Assembly (NCBI GenBank): GCA_035624865.1
Contig: DASPQS010000119.1
Span: 1-8,960 of the forward strand
DNA length: 8,960 bases
Source: JASHZA01 sp035624865
GTDB lineage: Bacteria > Desulfobacterota > Binatia > Binatales > Binataceae
Direction: 5' to 3'
In this document: in pieces, positions 7,195-8,960 of the stretch
How positions within the stretch are numbered: the first letter of the stretch is position 1
Layout: each line of letters begins with the position of its first letter
Made by a program: the position numbers and the translations under genes
Notes under the pieces: generated by a model
Database searches by the model: none
Seen by the model: only the letters and a program-made list of their open reading frames with translations
What the model was told of the DNA's origin: nothing

Positions 7195-7524
7195 ATGATT
7201 AGCTACAAAGGCGGCAACCCGGCGAAAGACGGTTTCTATTGGAAGAAAGGTGAGTGGGAGATCGTGACGGTTGAGGGAGCCAACGGCAAGCTGCCGGGCG
7301 GCACCGAATGCGAATATATCAAGGTGCCGGGCCTTCTGTTCGTCCCGGCCGCGATCGCGCTCAGCGTACCATTCGTAATTTTCCTGCCCTTCATCGGCTT
7401 CGCGATGCTGTTCGTGCTGGCCGGGAGGAAGGTGGGCGGACGCCTGGGGGTCGCTTGCCGCGCATTGGCGGAGAGGCTGGCGCATCGGCGGGCCGTGGCA
7501 GCGGAGACTGCGGGACGCTACTGA
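7195..7524 (+). CDS. Small membrane-anchored protein, unknown function
   Basis: The 109-residue protein has an excellent ribosome site (AGGAGGT, 8 bases from ATG). Residues 1-45 are polar with G, K and W (YKGGNPAKDGFYWKKGEWEI, then EGANGKLPGG), ending YIKVPG. A long hydrophobic stretch at about 46-76 (LLFVPAAIALSVPFVIFLPF onward) could be one long segment or a tight hairpin with prolines at the turn. The C-terminal tail is basic (GRKVGGRLGV, AERLAHRR). The plan (G-x-Y-W, an EGG/LPG turn, YIKVP, then a proline-containing membrane segment) resembles small conserved hypothetical proteins of environmental proteobacteria, but I cannot name the family. The positive-inside rule places the basic tail in the cytoplasm. 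It appears to be transcribed alone, with its own candidate promoter and a strong hairpin 93 bases after its stop. Confidence 0.72.
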   Translation: MISYKGGNPAKDGFYWKKGEWEIVTVEGANGKLPGGTECEYIKVPGLLFVPAAIALSVPFVIFLPFIGFAMLFVLAGRKVGGRLGVACRALAERLAHRRAVAAETAGRY

Positions 7525-7616
7525 GGGAGTTTGCGAAGGGCTTCGGAGTGGCTACTTCTGACGACCAGAGTCTGATGGAACGATGTAGGCAGTGCGAGAT
7601 TCCGATCGATATCATG

Positions 7617-7647
7617 CGACGGCGCAGCGTGCGGTTGCGCCGTCGCG
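7617..7647. terminator. Strong 11-bp perfect hairpin, probable transcription terminator
   Basis: GCGACGGCGCA (7617-7627) and TGCGCCGTCGC (7637-7647) are perfect reverse complements around a 9-base loop (GCGTGCGGT). It lies 93 bases after the small membrane protein's stop, as a terminator would. Neither flank has a T-run, so it may need Rho, serve both strands, or protect the 3' end of the mRNA rather than terminate by itself. Confidence 0.5.
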
Positions 7648-7754
7648 CCGGCTGGTCTGATTCGGCTTCCAGTTTGCGGTTGGCGCGCGAATAATCCCGG
7701 CGGCGAAATCGACCATCGTCCCGTGCCGCCGAGCCGTCCCTCTTCAAAACTTCA

Positions 7755-7903
7755 TCCGCGTGACGAAGCGGCAGCCGTTCCGGCTACCTTTGGATAAAGA
7801 CGCTCAGCTGCTGGCGGAGCACCAGATTCTCGGCTCCGAATTGCGCGCGAGACTTGGAACGCGCGCGCATCATACAGGCCAGCAGTCTCAGCCACTCAGC
7901 CAT
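7755..7903 (-). pseudogene. N-terminal remnant of an integrase-core transposase
   Basis: From ATG 7903 the minus strand reads MAEWLRLLACMMRARSKSRA, continuing as QFGAENLVLRQQLSVFIQR to a TAG at 7786-7784. The same frame continues past the stop as PERLPLRHAD to about 7755, after which likeness ends. Known: integrase-core transposases of the IS3/IS481-like kind open with a hydrophobic helix, then SRAxLxxENLxLRQQLxVLxR, then RPRLxxxDR. The match through about 49 codons, across the stop, points to a real gene fragment rather than chance. The TAG can come from AAG or CAG by one change. The catalytic DDE part is absent. Inference: debris of an old mobile-element insertion. Confidence 0.55.
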
Positions 7904-7996
7904 CGGGCGGCAAACCAGCCGACTCAGCGCGAATTGTCACTTGGATCGAGTTTTCGGCAGCCACGATGCCATTCTGCCCCGTCGTGCTTGTTGGCG

Positions 7997-8020
7997 GGCG
8001 CGATCGCGCCGAGCCGGCTC
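7997..8020. repeat. Two abutting perfect palindromes
   Basis: GGCGCGATCGCGCC (7997-8010) and GAGCCGGCTC (8011-8020) are each exact palindromes with no gap between them. The first contains the octamer GCGATCGC. They lie 94 bases upstream of the start of the integrase remnant. They could be a protein-binding site or an end region of the lost element. In GC-rich DNA one such palindrome is not rare; two abutting ones are less expected. Confidence 0.5.
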
Positions 8021-8164
8021 GATGGATGGTGGATTCGCGATTCCATTTGACACGCGCTCCTGGCCCCGGCGATCGTGGAAGCGATCTGCAGAGGAGCCAC
8101 GCCTCCCTCAGAGCAGGTCTCCGAGCAAGCTGCTTTTGAAAATCGTCACCGGCGCGGCTGACTG

Positions 8165-8960
8165 CTACCCATCCTGTTCGAGGAACGTCAACTCGACAGC
8201 AACGGTGGGAAGATCCGAGCGCGAATCGCCGGTCTTGAAAAACGCACCCGCCAGCGTCAATGGCGCCTCGTTGCGGAGCCATGCCACGCGCCGGTACGTT
8301 TCCCCGCGAAAACTCGGCTTGCGATATACGGTACGCGCGCGCGCCGCGAACAGCCGCGTTAAATCATGGCCCGCAGCTTGAAGCAGGTCGACGGCGTATT
8401 CCTCCATAACGCGCAGATAGACCATCCCGTTGACATGGTGATTGAGATCGGTCTGTCCATAGTGCCACGCATGTATATCCGTCTCGGCGAAATCAGGTTT
8501 GCGGGCGAGGTCGACGATAGTTTCGATGCTTGGAACTTCGATTACGCGGCTCGGCTGTGACCCCAATCCCAGCTCCGGCGGCAGGTTGGTGATGCGCCGT
8601 CGCTGTGGGTCTGGATGGTAGCGGGTGAAGACGTTCAGCGCCCTGGCGCGAGCCAGCGTCGTTCCGGTTGCATCGCCGACGACGTGACGCCCTTCGCGCA
8701 CGATGTGCCGCACGGCTCCCGATTCATCCAGCGTTCGCCCGAGCCACGATTCCCCGCGAACCCGGACTCGGGAAGCCGGATCGCACGGAACGTCGGCGGT
8801 TTCCAATTCCGTGTAGACGAGCGGAGTGAAGATACCTGCCATGTCGGCGAAATTATGCAGCCCACGCAGGATGCGCGGCCACGGCATGAAATGTGACCGT
8901 CCGGTATACTCCCAGACCGAGGAAAGCCTGATTGAGCGATTTTCGGTCAGGGTCTGGAAG
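8165..8960 (-). CDS. Acyl-ACP thioesterase-like double-hotdog protein, N-terminus outside window
   Basis: The frame is open from the right edge to TAG at 8167-8165, giving 264 visible residues. The ATG at 8887 is internal, because the upstream frame continues as sensible protein (NRSIRLSSVWEYTGRSHF) with no stop. Seen: two hotdog halves. The first includes the long helix region PRILRGLHNFADMAG and strands to about RALNVFTRY. The second carries WHYGQTDLNHHVNGMVYLRV. The D-x-N-x-H-V-N motif matches the catalytic stretch of FatA/FatB-type acyl-ACP thioesterases and their bacterial relatives, which release free fatty acids from acyl carrier proteins. There is no signal peptide or membrane segment in the visible part. 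Inference: it hydrolyses an acyl thioester (ACP or CoA). Its neighbour in this window is an element remnant, so its operon partners lie beyond the right edge. Confidence 0.82.
   Translation of the reverse strand, partial: FQTLTENRSIRLSSVWEYTGRSHFMPWPRILRGLHNFADMAGIFTPLVYTELETADVPCDPASRVRVRGESWLGRTLDESGAVRHIVREGRHVVGDATGTTLARARALNVFTRYHPDPQRRRITNLPPELGLGSQPSRVIEVPSIETIVDLARKPDFAETDIHAWHYGQTDLNHHVNGMVYLRVMEEYAVDLLQAAGHDLTRLFAARARTVYRKPSFRGETYRRVAWLRNEAPLTLAGAFFKTGDSRSDLPTVAVELTFLEQDG

Larger units (their letters stand above)
7525..8164. other. Gene-poor region with structures and mobile-element debris
   Basis: No intact gene is supported in these 640 bases. It contains the perfect hairpin at 7617-7647, the integrase remnant on the minus strand at 7755-7903, and two abutting palindromes at 7997-8020, all listed separately. 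The open frames that cross it have arginine- and proline-rich products typical of read-through in GC-rich non-coding DNA. Confidence 0.6.

Noticed and set aside
7391..7747. Minus-strand frame of 118 codons beginning just past the integrase remnant
   Set aside because: Its product is arginine- and proline-rich, it overlaps the small membrane protein gene and runs through the hairpin. Only the adjoining upstream part shows integrase likeness.
1..8960. CRISPR arrays, tRNA, rRNA and riboswitches
   Set aside because: I saw no regularly spaced repeats, no tRNA-like T-loop with acceptor stem and no recognisable rRNA or riboswitch core on either strand.

Overview
The window is GC-rich bacterial chromosomal DNA with short operons and several scattered degradative or lipid-type enzymes. 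Nothing in it is phage or plasmid backbone. The gene mix is a class C beta-lactamase-fold esterase, a type I sulfatase, a phosphotransferase paired with a CrtC/AttH-like protein, an acyl-ACP-thioesterase-like protein and a glycine-zipper lipoprotein-like protein. This fits a soil or sediment lineage of the deltaproteobacterial / Candidatus Binatota kind. That placement is inference from style only, since no marker gene is present.

Layout: positions 1-3165 are read on the minus strand, in the order membrane protein (3165-2770), a short decayed hydrolase start (2652-2568), sulfatase (2558-1167) and a family VIII esterase (1065 to beyond the left edge). A 321-base divergent intergenic region follows. 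From 3487 genes run on the plus strand: a secreted glycine-zipper protein, a secreted protein with a duplicated beta-rich unit, an APH/ecdysteroid-kinase-like phosphotransferase, and a CrtC/AttH-like (DUF7064-type) protein 13 bases behind it. After a 309-base gap with a plausible promoter comes a small one-segment membrane protein (7195-7524). The stretch 7525-8164 holds no intact gene. It carries an 11-bp perfect hairpin, the N-terminal remnant of an integrase/transposase with a stop codon in it, and two abutting perfect palindromes. At the right edge a double-hotdog acyl-ACP-thioesterase-like gene reads in from outside on the minus strand.

How the genes may work together: the sulfatase and esterase look like a small hydrolytic set, both without an export signal. 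The kinase and its CrtC-like neighbour form the clearest functional pair, probably acting on a lipid-like or small hydroxylated substrate that the sequence does not identify. The two exported proteins at 3487-4647 may be envelope proteins made together. No CRISPR array, rRNA or tRNA was recognised. The most interesting observations are two gene remnants that are invisible as simple ORFs: a CocE/NonD-type hydrolase start with an intact Shine-Dalgarno sequence, and an integrase N-terminus.
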